Notes: generated by a model from the letters alone, not told the origin. A stretch of 64,000 nucleotides of DNA from Chryseobacterium phocaeense (GCF_900169075.1 NZ_LT827015.1:1240001-1304000), one strand, 5' to 3'; shown: positions 16,138-24,927, numbered from the stretch's first letter. Translations and numbers: made by a program.

Positions 16138-16539
16138 TTTTAATTTATCGAAGACAATCTGATCTACAGGCAGCGGAAAAGGATTATCCGGCCTGTCGAT
16201 TTCAATCCATTCTATTTTCTCAATGCATGGATCAAGGATAAGGAAATCTTCTTCGGTAGTGATTTTTACGATATAATATATGGTAAGAAGCTGTTCATTT
16301 TCTCTGAAACGCGAAACTAGGAAGTTTTCCTGCGTATAAAAATGTTCTACCACTTCAATTTTTACATTCAGCTCTTCGTCAAATTCGCGGTGGAGACATT
16401 CCAGAAGTCCTTCACCGAGTTCCAGCCCTCCGCCCGGAAATTTCATTAAAGGTTCACCGGCATATTCCTCAAACAGGGTCAGTACTTTTTTATCTTTTAC
16501 TGCGCATGCATACACCCTGACGTTGATCTTATCAATCAT
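16123..16539 (-). CDS. Nudix hydrolase
   Basis: A 138-residue single-domain Nudix hydrolase. The Nudix box is intact: GGGLELGEGLLECLHREFDEELNV, with G-x5-E-x7-RE-x2-EE (about residues 36-58), so it should cleave a nucleoside-diphosphate-linked substrate. The substrate cannot be told; the size and the QENFLVSRFRENEQLLTIYYIV segment recall the ADP-ribose/8-oxo-dGTP type enzymes. Upstream (on the minus strand) is a non-coding region with inverted repeats, so its promoter is not obvious. Confidence 0.88.
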   Translation of the reverse strand: MIDKINVRVYACAVKDKKVLTLFEEYAGEPLMKFPGGGLELGEGLLECLHREFDEELNVKIEVVEHFYTQENFLVSRFRENEQLLTIYYIVKITTEEDFLILDPCIEKIEWIEIDRPDNPFPLPVDQIVFDKLKEKFL

Positions 16540-16590
16540 ATGTAATATTTTGTACAGCTAAAATAAGGAAATATGTGGAAAGGGGAAAGG

Positions 16591-16690
16591 GGAAAAAAGG
16601 CAAAAAGGCTAAATTGCGAAAAGGCGAATAAGCAAAAAGGAATTGCAGAGGATATAAGCAAAGAAAGCTGAGAAGGCAAAGGAAGCAAAT
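16591..16690 (+). repeat. GGCAAAAAGGC repeat, left arm of an inverted pair
   Basis: A purine-rich, lysine-codon-like segment. Its core at 16599-16628, which starts GGCAAAAAGGCTAAATTGCG, recurs exactly in inverse orientation at 16834-16863. An outer part, AAGCAAAGAAAGCTGAGAAG, is also shared. A relative is at 34838. Confidence 0.65.
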
Positions 16691-16800
16691 AAGGTAGTGT
16701 AGCTTTAGAGTAATATAGGTGTAAATTTGCAAATTTATTTATTTGCTCTGTTATTTATATGCTTCATTCTTCCACTCATTTGATCGGATTCATTTTCCTC

Positions 16801-16873
16801 GCCTTCTTTGCCTTCTCAGCTTTCTTTGCTTTCTTCGCCTTTTCGCAATTTAGCCTTTTTGCCCTTTCGCCTC
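16801..16873 (-). repeat. GGCAAAAAGGC repeat, right arm of the inverted pair
   Basis: The reverse complement of the left arm; the two are separated by about 110 bp. In RNA they could form a hairpin of over 50 bp. The arm ends 4 bp before the mnmD stop codon, so part of the mnmD transcript may include it. Confidence 0.65.
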
Positions 16874-16876
16874 ACA

Positions 16877-17551
16877 TTACTGCTTCACCGCATTAATCAT
16901 CTCCCTTTTCCCTGGAGGGCCCTGCAGTTTCTTCACATTGAAATTAAGTTCCTGAAGGATTCTCCGGACACTGCCTTTGGAAGAGTAGGTTGTTAATAAT
17001 CCGTTAACGGACATTTTGTCGGAAACCAATTCAAAGAGTGGCTTTTCCCACAGGTCCGGCTGTACCCTGGCACCGAAACAGTCATAATAAACAAGGTTGA
17101 TTTTAGGTAAGTCTATGTCTTTCAGGTCAAAAAAGTCACATTCGATCTTTTTTAAGTTAAAGCCTTTAATAATTTCTGATGATGTACCCCAATCTGCCTG
17201 ATGAATTTTTTGATAAATATTTTTGAATTCCGGGTTATCAAAATGCTCAAAGTAGGCAAGATCATTAATTTCGGATTCATTTATCGGGTATTTTTCCAGA
17301 GAAAAGTAATTGATGACATGATTTTTGTCAGTTTTTAAATATTCATTAATTGTTACCAAAACATTCAAACCTGTTCCAAAACCGAGTTCTAAAATATTAA
17401 TTTCGTAATCATTTATTTGATTTAGTCCGTTTTTGATAAACACGTGTTCAGCTTCCTGAAGCGCTCCATGGTGAGAATGATAGTTTTCATTTAAATCATT
17501 GATAAACAATGTTTTACTTCCGTCATTTGTGGTCTTGATCTCCCTTTTCAT
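16877..17551 (-). CDS. mnmD: tRNA 5-methylaminomethyl-2-thiouridine methyltransferase MnmD
   Basis: A 224-residue SAM-dependent enzyme for wobble uridine 34 of tRNA: it adds the methyl group of mnm5s2U. It corresponds to the MnmC2-type methyltransferase domain as a stand-alone protein, without the MnmC1 oxidase domain, as is normal outside enterobacteria. The SAM site is ILELGFGTGLN (about 53-63). Further family motifs are NYHSHHGALQEAEHVF, VYYDCFGARVQPDLWE and TYSSKGSVRRIL. The divergent ilvE gene starts 86 bp upstream; TAnnTTTG-type -7 elements for both directions lie in the gap (17575-17582 minus, 17604-17611 plus). Confidence 0.9.
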   Translation of the reverse strand: MKREIKTTNDGSKTLFINDLNENYHSHHGALQEAEHVFIKNGLNQINDYEINILELGFGTGLNVLVTINEYLKTDKNHVINYFSLEKYPINESEINDLAYFEHFDNPEFKNIYQKIHQADWGTSSEIIKGFNLKKIECDFFDLKDIDLPKINLVYYDCFGARVQPDLWEKPLFELVSDKMSVNGLLTTYSSKGSVRRILQELNFNVKKLQGPPGKREMINAVKQ

Positions 17552-17636
17552 CCTATTTTTTTGTCAAATTTACTCTAAAATTTTTATATTTAGAAAATTA
17601 TGTTAAATTTGTAGAACATCGTAAAAATTTTAAAAA

Positions 17637-18710
17637 ATGATAATTCAAAAAACGGAGAACTCCAGACTTTCGGACTTTGATCCGAACAATTTTTCATTTG
17701 GAAGTACTTTTATAGACCATATGGTAATATGTGAGTACGAAAATGGAAAATGGGGTGATGTTAAATTGGTTCCTTATGGCCCGATTCCTTTTACACCAGC
17801 TATGATGGGCGTAAACTACGGACAGGCTTGTTTTGAAGGTATGAAAGCTTATAAAGACAAAGACGGGCAGGTTTTCCTTTTCAGGCCAGAAAAGAATTTT
17901 GAACGTATCAATAAATCAGCAGCGCGTCTGGCTATGCCTGAAGTGACTGAGGAAATGTTTTTGGACGGATTAAAGGCATTGGTAGATTTAGACAGAAACT
18001 GGATTCCGCAGGGAGAAGGAATGTCTTTATATATCAGACCACTGATTTTTGCTACGGAGGAAGCTCTGAAAGCAAGAGTGGCTAATAAATATATGTTCGC
18101 AATCGTTGCGACACCAGCGAAAAGCTATTATTCAGAACCGGTTTCTGTAAAAATTTCAGATCATTATTCAAGAGCAGCCAACGGAGGAGTAGGTTCTGCA
18201 AAAGCAGCAGGAAACTATGCCGCTTCTTTCTATCCTACCCAGCTTGCCATTGAAGAAGGATATGAGCAGATCATCTGGACGGATGATGCTACCCACGAAT
18301 ATTTTGAGGAAAGCGGAACTATGAACGTATTTGTAAGAATTAACGATACGATTTACACGCCGCCTACATCTGAAAAAATCCTTGACGGAGTAACCAGAGA
18401 CAGCTTCATCCAGCTTGCCAGAAAAAGAGGAATTGAAGTGAAAATAGAGCCTGTAGCAGTGAAGACTGTGATTGAAGCTCAGAAAAACGGAACACTGAAA
18501 GAAGTTTGGGGAGTAGGAACTGCTGTAGTAACTACGGTATTCCAGGCTTTAGGATATGAAGGTGTGAAACTGGCCCTTCCAAAATTATCCGATGAAGAAA
18601 GCTACGCTGCGATTCTTAAAAAGGATCTAGTAGATCTTCAGACCAACCTTAGCGAAGATCCGTTCGGATGGAGAGTGATGGTTGAAAAAGATGTTTTGGA
18701 GACTGTTTAA
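17637..18710 (+). CDS. ilvE: Branched-chain amino acid aminotransferase
   Basis: A fold-type IV PLP aminotransferase of 357 residues that makes or breaks down leucine, isoleucine and valine. The PLP lysine is Lys189 in GSAKAAGNYAAS; other motifs are YGQACFEGMKAY, LYIRPLIFAT, YFEESGTMNVFV and the C-terminal GTAVVTTVFQ phosphate-binding region. It is of the longer BCAT type common in Bacteroidota. A terminator follows 29 bp later, so it is a single-gene unit. A TAAATTTG -7 element is at 17604-17611. Confidence 0.94.
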   Translation: MIIQKTENSRLSDFDPNNFSFGSTFIDHMVICEYENGKWGDVKLVPYGPIPFTPAMMGVNYGQACFEGMKAYKDKDGQVFLFRPEKNFERINKSAARLAMPEVTEEMFLDGLKALVDLDRNWIPQGEGMSLYIRPLIFATEEALKARVANKYMFAIVATPAKSYYSEPVSVKISDHYSRAANGGVGSAKAAGNYAASFYPTQLAIEEGYEQIIWTDDATHEYFEESGTMNVFVRINDTIYTPPTSEKILDGVTRDSFIQLARKRGIEVKIEPVAVKTVIEAQKNGTLKEVWGVGTAVVTTVFQALGYEGVKLALPKLSDEESYAAILKKDLVDLQTNLSEDPFGWRVMVEKDVLETV

Positions 18711-18738
18711 TTTAGACATTATTTGATTCAATAACAGG

Positions 18739-18768
18739 CCGGCGGAAATTTATTCTGCCGGTTTTTTT
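18739..18768 (+). terminator. Terminator of ilvE
   Basis: CCGGCGG and CTGCCGG pair (one G-U) around an AT-rich loop and are followed by TTTTTTT. This is a canonical intrinsic terminator 29 bp after the ilvE stop codon. Confidence 0.85.
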
Positions 18769-18813
18769 ATTTTCTCGCCAAATATTGGTAATTTTTCAGA
18801 AAATTTAAAATAT

Positions 18814-20079
18814 ATGCAATTCGTGAAGTTTAAATTACCGCTTGGTTTGCTTTCTCTTATCAGTGTTTTAGCTGTATCTTCATGCACGAAAGATGATGAT
18901 TCAGACCTGGTGGTGAGTGACTCTGCTGTCATCACCGTAGAAAATGTTATTGAAAGTAAGCCGCTGACACAATTCGGGACTTTTGAAAATTCAGGATCTA
19001 CCCCTGTTCTTGAACCGGGTGAATCTGCTTCTTTCTCATTTTATGCCGGAAAAGGTCAGGCGGTAAGCTTTGCAGCGATGTACGCAAACAGCAACGATTT
19101 GTTTTTTGCTCCCGTCAATCCGGGAATAAAACTTTATCAGACTAACGGTGATCCTGTGACAGGTGATGTTTCTTCGCAAATCAGGCTTTGGGATAACGGG
19201 ACTCGTAAAAATACCGGTGCTCATCCAGGGGAAGCAGAATCTCCTGTGCTAAATGTCACGGAAATATCGTTGCCAACTCCTGCACCACAATTGCTTAAAG
19301 CAGAACTCACCCACGAAGGCGGAACCAAATTTACCTTAAAACTTACCAATACTTCAGGAGGTACAGCCAATGAAACGCCTATCAGCGCGGGAGTTTGGGC
19401 GGTTTCCCACAGTTCGGGAAGCACCATTTTAAAGGAAGATCCTATTTTTACCCCCGGAAAGCCATCAGCCAACGGATTGACAGATCTTGCGGAAACCGGT
19501 AAAACAACTCCTTTAACCCAGTATCTGACAGGAATTACAGGTCCAAATTCTTCTTTTTCACCTGTCCTTGTCGTAATTTATAATGGAATTGATAATCCGA
19601 TCTTTAAAATCGGTGAAAACGACCGTGAACAGGGCTTAAAAGAACTTGCCCAGCAGGGAAATCCTGATATCCTGGCGGCCTCTCTTAAAACAAAACCGGG
19701 GATAAAGCAGGTATACGTTCTTAAAGATCCTTCAGCCGGTTCACTGAAACCCAGAATCAATGGAAACAACGGAGGAAAAGCCTCACAGAATATAATGGCC
19801 GGTAAAGGAGACCGCATCGCGCTGGTAACGATGTATGGTGAATCCAATGACTGGTTTGTAGCTTCTACAAATAATGGAGTAGACGGGGCAACAAGAGGAG
19901 ATATTTCTTCCATTATGGCACTTTATGATCATGGAACTCTGCAAAGTTCTTTTCCGGGAGCGCATTTAGGATCGGAGCCGGCTGAGGCTGAAAGCCAGCC
20001 AGTACAGCAGCTTGCCAACCCTAATCAGTTCAATACACTGCCGTCACTTCCACAGATGATCAAAGTGACCATTCAGTAG
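18814..20079 (+). CDS. Surface lipoprotein with two spondin-N-like domains
   Basis: A 421-residue predicted lipoprotein: the signal peptide ends VSSC, followed by TKDDDSD, the surface-export type acidic patch. Two similar halves follow, each with the spondin_N pattern: LTQFGTF.., SFSFYAGKGQAVSFAAMYANSNDLFFAP (about 75-102) and again KASQNIMAGKGDRIALVTMYGESNDWFVAS (about 324-352); each repeat ends with a PGEAESP or LGSEPAEAES segment. Spondin_N domains occur in secreted eukaryotic and bacterial proteins and bind partners; no enzymatic activity is expected. The gene is a single unit with its own terminator. Confidence 0.8.
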   Translation: MQFVKFKLPLGLLSLISVLAVSSCTKDDDSDLVVSDSAVITVENVIESKPLTQFGTFENSGSTPVLEPGESASFSFYAGKGQAVSFAAMYANSNDLFFAPVNPGIKLYQTNGDPVTGDVSSQIRLWDNGTRKNTGAHPGEAESPVLNVTEISLPTPAPQLLKAELTHEGGTKFTLKLTNTSGGTANETPISAGVWAVSHSSGSTILKEDPIFTPGKPSANGLTDLAETGKTTPLTQYLTGITGPNSSFSPVLVVIYNGIDNPIFKIGENDREQGLKELAQQGNPDILAASLKTKPGIKQVYVLKDPSAGSLKPRINGNNGGKASQNIMAGKGDRIALVTMYGESNDWFVASTNNGVDGATRGDISSIMALYDHGTLQSSFPGAHLGSEPAEAESQPVQQLANPNQFNTLPSLPQMIKVTIQ

Positions 20080-20100
20080 TATTTCAATATTAAAGTATAT

Positions 20101-20128
20101 AATCACCTCTGTACGGGGTGATTTTTTG
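20101..20128 (+). terminator. Terminator of the spondin-domain lipoprotein gene
   Basis: AATCACC (20101-20107) pairs with GGTGATT (20117-20123), followed by further T residues, 22 bp after the stop codon. Confidence 0.75.
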
Positions 20129-20148
20129 TTTGAATGGTTTAATTTTTT

Positions 20149-20628
20149 AACCACAAAAGATGCAAAAGTTTTTTCTTAACACTTTAGTTATTTAAGTTTA
20201 AAGCCTAATGTAGAAGAAGTACACATAAGTTTTTAGAAAAATCAAAGATTTGTATGCTCAATACATCTAATCTGCGTAATCTGCGAAATCTGCGGAAGAA
20301 AAAATTTTAACCACAAAAGGTGCAAAAGTTTTTTTAACACTTTAGTTATTTTTAAGTTTAATGCTTAATGTAGGAGAAGTCCACATAAGTTTTTAGAAAA
20401 ATTAAAGATTTTGTACTCCATGCATTAAAATCTGCGCCATCTGCGAAATCTGCGGGAGAAAAGATTTTAACCACAAAAGGTACAAAAGTTTTTTTAACAC
20501 TTTAGTAATTTTTAAGTTTAAAGCATAATGTAAAAGAAGTACACATAAGTTTTTATAAAATCTTAGATTTATGCCCAATAATCTGTGCCATCTGCGAAAT
20601 CTGCGGGAATTTTTTAAAATATGCAAAT
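20149..20628 (+). repeat. Three tandem copies of a 160-bp AACCACAAAAG repeat
   Basis: Copies start at 20149, 20309 and 20469. Each runs AACCACAAAAGxTxCAAAAG, then a TTAACACTTTAGT segment, then GTACACATAAGTTTTTA, then AAATCAAAGATTT, and ends in the CTGCG-rich phrase ATCTGCGAAATCTGCGG. The copies differ by scattered substitutions, so they are not a recent duplication. None carries an open reading frame. Relatives occur at 23917, 25461 and 39996. Confidence 0.85.
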
Positions 20629-20901
20629 CCATTTCAAGCAAAGCTCAGCTTAATCATCTTAAAACCTTAAAGAAAACCTTAATGGTTCAATTTTATCATA
20701 TCAAACAAAATCTGCGATTTTTATAGTCGAATTTCTGTAGTTTATATAAATTTAAACGCTTCAAAAACTTTTACAGTTAAGAAATTTAATCATTAAATCT
20801 CCGATAATCCCATCCCCGGGAAATACTTCATCATTTTCTCCGAAATTTTTTAAAACCGATGAAACAATATTTCCCCGAAATGCGTATTTTCGCAAAAGTT
20901 T

Positions 20902-21414
20902 ATGAAAAAATTACTCTTCATATCAGCAGTAAGTCTGTTAAGCTGTAACCGGAATGCACCTACAGCGCATCCTCCCGTTGGGGGAGTGCTGAGTCAGAAA
21001 GACCTGGATGTGTCGAAGGAAAGAATGAGGAACCTGAATACCATAGAACGCGGCCAGATCCAGGATTGGATCAATGGGCAGTCTGTGAAGTATTATCCTA
21101 CGCAGCTTAATTACTGGGTAACTGTTGAAGGTTTTGATAAGCGGGAAAGAAGGGCAGATGACACATCTATTTCTTATGCTTACGATCTGTATGATTTTGA
21201 TGAAACCAAGATCTATGATCAGCCTATTGAAAGAAGAGATGCCAGATTCGGGCATTTTGATGAACTGAAAGCGGTAGAGAATGCTTTGCGTTTTATGCAT
21301 GATGGAGAGGAAGTAACGCTTTTGGTGCCTTCTTCACTGGCCTATGGAACCTTTGGAGACGAAAAGAATATAGACAACGATATCCCATTAATCATAAAAT
21401 TAAAAGCTCTATAA
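20902..21414 (+). CDS. GldI-like FKBP-type peptidyl-prolyl isomerase lipoprotein
   Basis: A 170-residue lipoprotein (lipobox LSC near residue 15) whose C-terminal half resembles the FKBP fold: FDELKAVENALRFMHDGEEVTLLVPSSLAYGTFGDE followed by the terminal strand PLIIKLKAL. In gliding Flavobacteriia such a lipoprotein, GldI, is needed for gliding and type IX secretion. The length and the partner gene fit, but the FKBP core is divergent, so the assignment is moderate. The cyclophilin-FKBP gene starts 3 bp after its stop codon; the pair is one transcription unit for periplasmic protein folding. A TATTTTCG at 20892 may be its -7 element. Confidence 0.65.
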   Translation: MKKLLFISAVSLLSCNRNAPTAHPPVGGVLSQKDLDVSKERMRNLNTIERGQIQDWINGQSVKYYPTQLNYWVTVEGFDKRERRADDTSISYAYDLYDFDETKIYDQPIERRDARFGHFDELKAVENALRFMHDGEEVTLLVPSSLAYGTFGDEKNIDNDIPLIIKLKAL

Positions 21415-21417
21415 ATA

Positions 21418-22536
21418 ATGAAATTGTTTAACAAGAATATAATTCTGGCAGCGGCAAGTATTTCGCTGATGAGTTGTACCCCAATCTATAAAAAAATGAA
21501 CGTAGACAAAGAAACTTACGAAGGTCTTAATGACGGACTTTATGCAAATCTTCAGACTTCTAAAGGAAACCTGATCGTGCAGTTCGAAGACAAAAAAGCA
21601 CCGGTAACTGTAGCCAACTTTATTGGTCTTGCAGAAGGGAAAATAGATAACAAAGCTAAAGCGAAAGGAGTTCCTTACTATGACGGAACTATTTTCCACA
21701 GAGTGATCAAAGATTTCATGATCCAGGGAGGAGACCCTCAGGGAACAGGAGCGGGAGATCCGGGATATAAATTCGAGGACGAGAAAAACGACCTTAAACA
21801 TACAGGAAAAGGAATCCTTTCTATGGCGAATTCAGGACCTAATACCAACGGTTCCCAGTTCTTCATTACTGAGGTAGCTACGCCTTGGTTAGACGGAAGA
21901 CACACCATCTTCGGAAAAGTGGTAAAAGGAAACGATGTGATCGATGCGATTGCCAATGTGGAGAAAGGAGCTCAGGACAAGCCTAAAACAGATATCGTTT
22001 TGCAAAAAGTTTCTGTATTCAGCAAAGGAGATGCTTACAAAAACTACGATCCGGCAAAAACCTTCACTGAAGGAAAGGCTAAGATCGCAGAAAACAACAA
22101 AGCTTATATCGCTAAAGAAGAAGCAGAAAGAAAGAAGAAGGAAGAGGAGTTTAAAGCTAACCAGGAAAAAATGGTTGAGAGCGCTAAAGCCGGAATGCAG
22201 AAGACTGAATCCGGATTATACTACAAAATCACCAAAACTGCAGCAGCCGGAAAAGCTCCTAAAGCAGGTGACAATGTATCTGTACACTATGCGGGTAAAT
22301 TGATCGACGGTACAGAATTCGATTCTTCATTCAAAAGAAATGAGCCGATTGAAATTCCTATTGGAATGGGAAGAGTAATCAAAGGATGGGATGAAGGGAT
22401 CCTGTTGCTTAAAGAAGGTGAAACCGCTACTTTATTGATCCCGCCGGCAATGGCTTACGGAGAAAGAGGAGCAGGAGGTGTTATTCCACCAAATGCATGG
22501 TTGATCTTCGATGTTGAGCTTGTAAAAGTACAGTAA
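21418..22536 (+). CDS. Cyclophilin-FKBP fusion lipoprotein (peptidyl-prolyl isomerase)
   Basis: A 372-residue lipoprotein (lipobox LMSC near residue 20) that fuses two unrelated prolyl isomerase folds. Residues about 42-200 are a cyclophilin (FHRVIKDFMIQGGDPQGTG, MANSGPNTNGSQFFIT, WLDGRHTIFGKVV, all active-site positions present). A charged coiled linker (AYIAKEEAERKKKEEEF) precedes residues 260-372, a complete FKBP domain (VSVHYAGKLIDGTEFDSSF, GMGRVIKGWDEGI, AYGERGAGGVIPPNAWLIFDVELV). Such fusions are known in bacteroidetes and spirochaetes. It is co-transcribed with the GldI-like gene and likely folds envelope proteins. Confidence 0.9.
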   Translation: MKLFNKNIILAAASISLMSCTPIYKKMNVDKETYEGLNDGLYANLQTSKGNLIVQFEDKKAPVTVANFIGLAEGKIDNKAKAKGVPYYDGTIFHRVIKDFMIQGGDPQGTGAGDPGYKFEDEKNDLKHTGKGILSMANSGPNTNGSQFFITEVATPWLDGRHTIFGKVVKGNDVIDAIANVEKGAQDKPKTDIVLQKVSVFSKGDAYKNYDPAKTFTEGKAKIAENNKAYIAKEEAERKKKEEEFKANQEKMVESAKAGMQKTESGLYYKITKTAAAGKAPKAGDNVSVHYAGKLIDGTEFDSSFKRNEPIEIPIGMGRVIKGWDEGILLLKEGETATLLIPPAMAYGERGAGGVIPPNAWLIFDVELVKVQ

Positions 22537-22554
22537 TTGAAAATTTTATAATAT

Positions 22555-22583
22555 AAAAGCCGTCCGTGAGGATGGCTTTTTTG
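22555..22583 (+). terminator. Terminator of the isomerase operon
   Basis: AAAAGCCGTCC-GTGAG-GATGGCTTTTTT, a stem of about 10 bp with one G-U pair and a T-run, 19 bp past the stop codon. Confidence 0.8.
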
Positions 22584-22677
22584 TTATAATACATATCGAA
22601 AGTTAATAGAACTAATGAATCTAACAAATCTGAATAAATATTAATGTAAATTCCCTATTTTCGTGTAAATTATCCCC

Positions 22678-23844
22678 ATGAAAAAAATCCTTTATTCTTT
22701 TCTTATTCTTTCCACAACAATCCTTTCCGCCCAGGGAAAGAAGTTCTTCAAAGGCGGGGAAGTGCAGCTGCAGAATCCGGTGGAAAAAATCAATATGAGG
22801 TTCGCGAACGACCTGCCTTTTGTACAGGTCAGCATCAATGGGAAATCCTATAATTTTTTATTTGATACGGGAGCTCCAACAGTAATTTCTACCGCGGTTT
22901 ATAATGAATTGGGGTTGGAGAAAAAGCATACAAGCGCTGTAAAGGATTCACAAAAAAATAAACATGATCAGATTTTTACAGTGCTGCCGGAAATGACCGT
23001 TGACAAAGCAGTTTTCAAAGATGTGGGTGTAGTGGTGATGGATTTCAGTGTTTCGGAGCTGAGCTGTTTTAAAATAGACGGCATCCTTGGAGCGAATCAG
23101 ATGGCGAAACTGGTGTGGAAAGTCAATTATTCTGAAAATTCATTGGAAGCATCCCAGGATCTTGCTCAGTTTAATCCTGCCGATTATGATATTGTTATTC
23201 CATTCAGTCCAAGGGCACAGAAAACACCTATTATAGAAACTGATCTGCAGGGTAAAAAAATCGATCTGACTTTTGATACAGGATTTTCAGGAAGATTAAA
23301 GATCACCGATAAATCCTATGATGTTCAAAAAGCATTAAAAAGGATAGAAGTTTACGGAACGAATTCTGTCGGGGCTTATGGAGCAGGGAAGCCGGCACCA
23401 GGCTATATTTTCAGAGCAGAAACACTGTCAGTAGGAAATAAAAAATTTTTCAATGAGATTGTTGCAACAGGAAATGCAAGTCTTATCGGAAACGATTTCT
23501 TCAAAAACTTTATTTTCATCCTCGACTGGTCGGGCAACAAGATTTATATGAAACAAATCAAAAACGAGCCTGCCAAGCTGGAATCTTTCGGTTTCGGATA
23601 TCGTTTTATAGAATCCAAACCAACGGTTGCTTTTGTATTCCGGGAAGAAAACTTTCCACTGAAGGTTGGAGATTCCATTATCAGCATCAATGATGTCAAT
23701 CTGGAAAATCTGGATCAGGGCGGTGCCTGTCATTATTTCTTAAACAGGGTTGAGAACAAACAGAATGATATTAATGTAAAGATCAGGAGAGGTGGAAAGG
23801 AGATGGAAGTGAAACTTGAGAAGAAAGAGTTTTTGGGAGTGTAG
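22678..23844 (+). CDS. Secreted retropepsin-like aspartyl protease with PDZ domain
   Basis: A 388-residue secreted protein (signal peptide to about residue 19, ILSAQ). Two retropepsin-like half-domains are visible, each with an Asp-Thr-Gly active-site motif: FLFDTGAPTVIS (about 61-72) and LTFDTGFSGRLKI (about 198-210). A PDZ-like domain occupies about 300-388 (FPLKVGDSIISINDVNLENL). The two DTG motifs in one chain would form a single active site as in pepsin-type enzymes. It sits alone between the isomerase operon and a repeat. A -7-like TATTTTCG is at 22656. Substrate unknown. Confidence 0.85.
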   Translation: MKKILYSFLILSTTILSAQGKKFFKGGEVQLQNPVEKINMRFANDLPFVQVSINGKSYNFLFDTGAPTVISTAVYNELGLEKKHTSAVKDSQKNKHDQIFTVLPEMTVDKAVFKDVGVVVMDFSVSELSCFKIDGILGANQMAKLVWKVNYSENSLEASQDLAQFNPADYDIVIPFSPRAQKTPIIETDLQGKKIDLTFDTGFSGRLKITDKSYDVQKALKRIEVYGTNSVGAYGAGKPAPGYIFRAETLSVGNKKFFNEIVATGNASLIGNDFFKNFIFILDWSGNKIYMKQIKNEPAKLESFGFGYRFIESKPTVAFVFREENFPLKVGDSIISINDVNLENLDQGGACHYFLNRVENKQNDINVKIRRGGKEMEVKLEKKEFLGV

Positions 23845-23916
23845 TTTGGGTTTGAGAGTAAGAGTGTATGAGTGTTTTAGAGTTTTAGGGTTTGAGATTT
23901 TTAAATTTTCGGAGTA

Positions 23917-24021
23917 AAAAATCTCTGATTTTTTCTAAAAACTTAAGTGTACTTCTTTTGCATCTTGTATTAAACTTAAAAATAACTAAAGTGTTAAAAA
24001 ACTTTTGTGCCTTTTGTGGTT
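23917..24021 (-). repeat. AACCACAAAAG-family repeat, single copy, inverted
   Basis: Read on the minus strand it gives AACCACAAAAGGCACAAAAG, then TTAACACTTTAGTTATTTTT, then GTACACTTAAGTTTTTAGAA, the same phrases as the tandem copies at 20149 but in the opposite orientation. Confidence 0.75.
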
Positions 24022-24101
24022 TTAAAAATAACTCTCCCAGATTTTACAGATTAAGCAGATTTCTTCCATACGAATCTATACCTTGGTTTAAAATGAAGCA
24101 T

Positions 24102-24136
24102 AAAAAACCCGCTCAATCTATTTGAACGGGTTTTCT
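24102..24136. terminator. Bidirectional terminator
   Basis: AAAAAACCCG and CGGGTTTT pair across an inner CTCAA/TTGA pairing, with T residues on both strands. It ends the small membrane-protein gene on the minus strand. Confidence 0.7.
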
Positions 24137-24156
24137 TTATTTAGGAGAAATAAAAG

Positions 24157-24420
24157 TTATATATTTCTTGATTTCTTCCTCATATCGGAAGAATTCATAT
24201 TTCCGGCAAGGGAACTGATAAACACAATTCCAAAGCCAAGATAAGCCGCAAATGCGGTAAGGTATACAATTAAGCTGTTAAAACTTGGGTTTGAGGTATA
24301 AATAAAATATACCAGCACAGAAAAAACAGCAAAACTCAACAGGAGCATCAGGCTCCAGATGTTCATTTTTGCGGCATCTTCATTTCTCTTAAAAATCATT
24401 TCAAAAAAGGCTCTCATCAT
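24157..24420 (-). CDS. Small two-helix membrane protein of unknown function
   Basis: An 87-residue protein with two strongly hydrophobic segments, about residues 22-43 and 50-72, linked by a short TSNPSFNS loop. The N-terminus (MMRAFFEMIFKRNEDAAK) and C-terminus (SSDMRKKSRNI) are charged, suggesting both face the cytoplasm. No family was recognised. A matching terminator lies at 24102 and it stands alone. It could be a transporter accessory or a small stress protein, but nothing in the sequence decides this. Confidence 0.6.
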   Translation of the reverse strand: MMRAFFEMIFKRNEDAAKMNIWSLMLLLSFAVFSVLVYFIYTSNPSFNSLIVYLTAFAAYLGFGIVFISSLAGNMNSSDMRKKSRNI

Positions 24421-24927
24421 AAATCACTTTTTAAGGGTTATACATCTGTTTTCCGATCTTCAATAGAACGGTCCGGAATTATTTTCCGTTATCAATTAAT
24501 GGTTCATAGGTCATAGTTACAACTGGCTAAGGTTATGAACTTATGAACAATTATTAGTCTTAGTTAAAGGAGCTTTAAGCTTCCCTACAAATTTTTTATT
24601 AAAAACAGTATTGAACCCCGGAAAGGGATTCATGAGCTTTATGACACCGTACACAATAATCATCGTAAATGGAATTAATAATGATAAGGGACATTATTTC
24701 TTCCTTTGCATACGGTATCTAAAGAAAAAGGATCATATAAAAATATGATAAATAGCCTTTATCCGGCCCAGCGGAAACTGAAAATTCCGCGGTAACCTTT
24801 CCTCATCGTCTGTGTTTAAATAATTTTTTTTTCAATGTTTTACCTTGCGAATTTCATGCCAAAGTGAGTTTTTTAAAGTATTTTTATAACTATGTAACTT
24901 TAAGTTCGCATAAAAACTGAATAATGA
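24421..24927. other. Unannotated 0.5-kb intergenic stretch
   Basis: About 500 bp without any supported reading frame on either strand, and with no member of the local repeat families. It has imperfect short inverted repeats (for example around ACCCCGGAAAGGG) that are too weak to call. It may be a decayed gene or a regulatory region for the flanking divergent genes. Confidence 0.4.

Noticed and set aside
20149..20628. Insertion sequence or transposon
   Set aside because: No transposase frame, terminal inverted repeats or target duplications can be seen.
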